From assembly GCA_029239675.1 (NCBI GenBank), contig JARBUM010000003.1, forward strand, positions 53,687-117,686: a stretch of 64,000 nucleotides of DNA, given 5' to 3'. This document shows, piece by piece, positions 61,526 through 64,000 of this stretch. The notes under the pieces were generated by a model. The model saw only the letters and a list, made by a program, of their open reading frames with translations, did no database searches and was not told the DNA's origin. Made by a program: the position numbers and the translations under genes. This stretch comes from Pelosinus sp. GTDB lineage: Bacteria; Bacillota; Negativicutes; DSM-13327. The first letter of the stretch is position 1; each line of letters begins with the position of its first letter.

Positions 61526-62392
61526 TTATCCTCTCCGATGTCTTCTTTTTTTCTTTTTGTTCATGTCTTCTTTTTCTACGTCTAGCACTTGCACGTCTAT
61601 CTTAGCATCCTCTGGGAGCTGACTACTTTCCTCTGATAGAGCTCTATCACAAAACTCTGCATCTATAATAATCTGTCTATTCTCCTTTATTTGATATGCT
61701 TGTTGTAAATTTGCTACTTCACTTTTTACTAGCGCAATTTCCTTAAGAAAAAAATCCTCTTCCTTTTGATTATCTAGCCCAATTGCATTTATTTTTTCTA
61801 ATACTTGCTGTATATGCTGCATGCATTCAATCAACTGCCGTTGAGACTCTTCTATCTTCTGATTCCACTCTTTTGATAACGTCAAATCTTCCTCTTTATG
61901 ATACTCCTGATACTGATGCATCTCACTTAGTTGCTCTTTTAATAAAGATATTTCCTTATGTATTAAATGATCTCTATTCTGCAATTGTTCTGCGATCAAT
62001 TGAAAATAGGTAGTAAATTCCCCTATAATACTTTGTCTCATCTCCCACATTTCTGCCAGCATTTTGCTTTCATGCTCTACTAATCTTTTTTGCCATTCTG
62101 TTTCCGAAAGGCGTAATGCTCTCTCCTGATTCACTTGTGCTTGAATAAATACGGCAAATTCATTTCTAAATAGGGCAATTTGCTGATTCATCATTCTCTC
62201 AAGTGTAGTAATTTGGTCTAACACTGTCGTGCATACTGGAGGGTTCTCTACATTACTGCTAATTGTTTCGGTAACAACTGGCTGCTTTTCTTCTGGGCTA
62301 TTTTCCCATACATCCACCTTGCCCGTGCGCAGAGCCCATTTAAGTTGCTGTATATCTAATGAGTGCATAGGCTCACCATTGGTCATAATCAC
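61526..62392 (-). CDS. Coiled-coil protein heading the gmd-fcl unit
   Basis: A soluble 288-residue protein. The N-terminal MHSLDIQQLKWALRTGKVDVW segment looks like a short ordered motif. Long coiled coils fill about 60-250 (e.g. LIHKEISLLKEQLSEMHQYQ). The tail KKKKRRHRRG is strongly basic. GTG 62392 has AAGGAG about 9 nt upstream; the next ATG (62386) is the alternative. No family is recognised. It is tightly linked to gmd, so it may be a scaffold or chain-length/substrate tether for the glycosylation machinery, which is inference. Confidence 0.7.
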   Translation of the reverse strand: MIMTNGEPMHSLDIQQLKWALRTGKVDVWENSPEEKQPVVTETISSNVENPPVCTTVLDQITTLERMMNQQIALFRNEFAVFIQAQVNQERALRLSETEWQKRLVEHESKMLAEMWEMRQSIIGEFTTYFQLIAEQLQNRDHLIHKEISLLKEQLSEMHQYQEYHKEEDLTLSKEWNQKIEESQRQLIECMQHIQQVLEKINAIGLDNQKEEDFFLKEIALVKSEVANLQQAYQIKENRQIIIDAEFCDRALSEESSQLPEDAKIDVQVLDVEKEDMNKKKKRRHRRG

Positions 62393-62534
62393 AATTATCA
62401 ACTCCTTTTATATTTAATTGATGATCACCATAACTCCCCACTATCAATAAGGCTTTGCCAAATATGTATTATAATATATGTAATCATCATAACTTTGGTG
62501 AGCGCTCATTAAGAAAAACGCTAAGATCCTTTTC

Positions 62535-62635
62535 GTTTCAACCTAAACGCCAGTTTCATGTTATTATAAGCATAGGTTAGATGCTAATGGGGTTGCGTTA
62601 ATAGCATGAACCTGACGCGACCTAAAAGAAACAAG
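62535..62635. repeat. Dispersed hairpin repeat, copy D
   Basis: Left arm AGTTTCATGTTATTATAA, core GCATAGGTTAGATGCTAAT and GGGGTTGCG, right arm TTAATAGCATGAACCT. Flanks CAACCTAAACG and CCTGACGCGACCTAAAAG match copy A (10111-10200). Outer GTTTC/GAAAC can also pair. It lies between the glycan locus and proA. Confidence 0.78.
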
Positions 62636-62646
62636 ATTTACATAAA

Positions 62647-62692
62647 TAAAAGGTCTCAAAATCAGTAACATACTGATTTTGAGACCTTTTTT
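62647..62692 (-). terminator. Terminator of proA
   Basis: AAAAGGTCTCAAAATCAGTA and its perfect complement (62671-62690); the minus strand exits into TTTTATTTATG, the plus strand into TTTTTTC. Confidence 0.92.
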
Positions 62693-62709
62693 CTTTTTCG
62701 TCCTAGTTA

Positions 62710-63963
62710 TTATCTAATCTGTCCATTACCAGTAATAATGTATTTACTGCTGGTAAGTTCTGCCAAGCCCATTGGCCCACGGGCATGTAATTTTTGTGTA
62801 CTAATGCCAATTTCAGCACCAAAGCCAAATTCAAATCCATCTGTAAAGCGAGTAGAAGCATTCACATATACAGCTGCAGCATCTACTTCATGTTGAAAGC
62901 GCTTAGCATTTTCAAGATTTTTAGTAACAATAGCTTCCGAATGACGAGTACTGTAGTGATCAATATGTTCAAGAGCCTCTTCAAGATCAGCTACTACTTT
63001 TATGGATAATATGAAGTCCGAGTATTCAGTAGCCCAATCTTCATCACTAGCGGGTTTTACAGCTTGATGGTACTGACATGTTACGGGGCATCCCCTAAGC
63101 TCTACACCAGCCTCCTGATACACTTTAAGCATGCCTGGCAAAAACTCGTCTGCTACTTTCTCATGTACTAATAATGTTTCCATAGAATTACACACACCAG
63201 GCCGAGAAACTTTGGCATTAAATGCAATATTCCCTGCCATATCCAAATCAGCGAATTCATCAACAAAGGTATGGCATATTCCAGTGCCCGTTTCAATCAC
63301 AGGCACTGTGCTATTTTCAACTACAGTTTTTATCAGCCCAGCCCCACCACGAGGAATAATTACATCCAAATATTCATTAAGCTTCAACATTTCATTTACA
63401 GCCTGGCGGTCCGTAGTTTCTATTAACTGCAGAGCCCCTACTGGAATTCCTGCTTCATATGCCGATTGGGCAATGATCTTAATAATTTCCGTATTAGAAT
63501 GAATGGCCTCTGATCCACCCCTAAGTATCACAGCATTACCTGTTTTTAGACAAAGTCCTGCTGCATCTACTGTAACATTAGGGCGAGCCTCATAAATAAT
63601 ACCAATCACACCAAGAGGTACCCGCACCTTACTAATTTCTAAACCATTAGGACGAATGGTAGTACTAAGCACTTCACCTATTGGATCCGCTAAGGTCGTA
63701 ATCTGCCTTAGACCATCAGCCATGGCTTTAATTCGCTCTTTTGTTAACAAGAGACGATCAAGCAAAGCCTGAGATAAGCCTTTTGCTTTACCATTTTCTA
63801 TATCCATAGCATTGGCTGTTAGAATAGTAGCACCCTCTTGTTCTAGTGCATCTGCCATCTTATTCAATGCTTGATTTTTGATGACGATGGATAGTGTGGC
63901 AAGCTTTCTTGCTGCTTGTTTAGCATTCTTGCCTTTAGTCTGCAGTTCTGTAAGATGGTCCAT
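62710..63963 (-). CDS. proA: Gamma-glutamyl phosphate reductase
   Basis: NADPH-dependent reduction of glutamyl-5-phosphate in proline synthesis; 417 residues, full length. PLGVIGIIYEARPNVTVDAAGLCLKTGNAVILRGG, IPRGGAGLI, and the catalytic Cys in SRPGVCNSMETLLVH are present, as is the C-terminal STRFTDGFEFGFGAEIGIS. GGAGAG precedes the ATG. proB is not in the window and may lie upstream, beyond 64000. Confidence 0.96.
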   Translation of the reverse strand: MDHLTELQTKGKNAKQAARKLATLSIVIKNQALNKMADALEQEGATILTANAMDIENGKAKGLSQALLDRLLLTKERIKAMADGLRQITTLADPIGEVLSTTIRPNGLEISKVRVPLGVIGIIYEARPNVTVDAAGLCLKTGNAVILRGGSEAIHSNTEIIKIIAQSAYEAGIPVGALQLIETTDRQAVNEMLKLNEYLDVIIPRGGAGLIKTVVENSTVPVIETGTGICHTFVDEFADLDMAGNIAFNAKVSRPGVCNSMETLLVHEKVADEFLPGMLKVYQEAGVELRGCPVTCQYHQAVKPASDEDWATEYSDFILSIKVVADLEEALEHIDHYSTRHSEAIVTKNLENAKRFQHEVDAAAVYVNASTRFTDGFEFGFGAEIGISTQKLHARGPMGLAELTSSKYIITGNGQIR

Positions 63964-64000
63964 ATAACTCTCTCCTTTTATACTAATAATACCATATTAT

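Overview
The window is about 61% AT and reads as the chromosome of a low-GC, diderm, probably spore-forming firmicute, most likely a Negativicute of the Pelosinus/Sporomusa type. The basis is Firmicutes-style regulation (T-box, lysine riboswitch, strong AGGAGG ribosome binding sites), Firmicutes gene neighbourhoods (nadD-yqeK-rsfS, a yybE/yybF-like pair), and a MacB/HlyD-type export system. The genus is inference. I saw no CRISPR array, prophage, IS transposase or rRNA.

Layout. 1-9972: the 5' part of ribonuclease J, an orphan sensor kinase with a sugar-diacid domain, a lysine-riboswitch-controlled lysine permease, a membrane hydrolase, hemerythrin, small zinc or cysteine-rich proteins, DMT and MFS transporters and a LysR regulator. 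10304-22625: aromatic amino acid block. A Trp T-box drives trpD-F-C-B-A-E-G-pheA-GNAT on the minus strand. About 100 bp away, a divergent promoter drives aroF-aroC-aroK behind a 52-residue leader peptide packed with Phe, Tyr and Trp codons and a terminator. 22742-37999: formate/nitrite channel, LysR regulator, several very small proteins, tRNA-Ala(GGC), cheV, cvfB, the nadD/yqeK/LCP/rsfS cell-growth cluster, an ABC/HlyD exporter, a CAP-domain exported protein and a cysteine-rich protein. 38101-62392: a 24 kb glycan locus. 62710-63963: proA.

How the glycan locus fits together. It encodes routes to UDP-glucuronate and UDP-xylose (ugd, uxs) and GDP-fucose (gmd, fcl). It also has a GT11 fucosyltransferase, GT2 enzymes, two very large glycosyltransferase fusions, two DxD-type putative transferases, and an acyl-AMP ligase fused to a carrier domain and an unknown domain. 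There is no flippase, polymerase or ABC exporter. One fusion carries an OGT/SPINDLY-like half, so cytoplasmic glycosylation of a protein (flagellin, S-layer or spore-surface protein) is a reasonable inference. Five pairs of paralogues show local duplication, and a broken epimerase shows decay.

Most noteworthy signals. (1) The aromatic leader peptide/terminator before aroF, beside the Trp T-box. (2) A dispersed intergenic hairpin family, at least four copies, with a conserved core and copy-specific but self-complementary arms; one copy lies inside the trp operon. (3) Two genes (trpF and the CAP protein) whose only well-supported start codon is ATT. (4) The multidomain ligase and transferase fusions.
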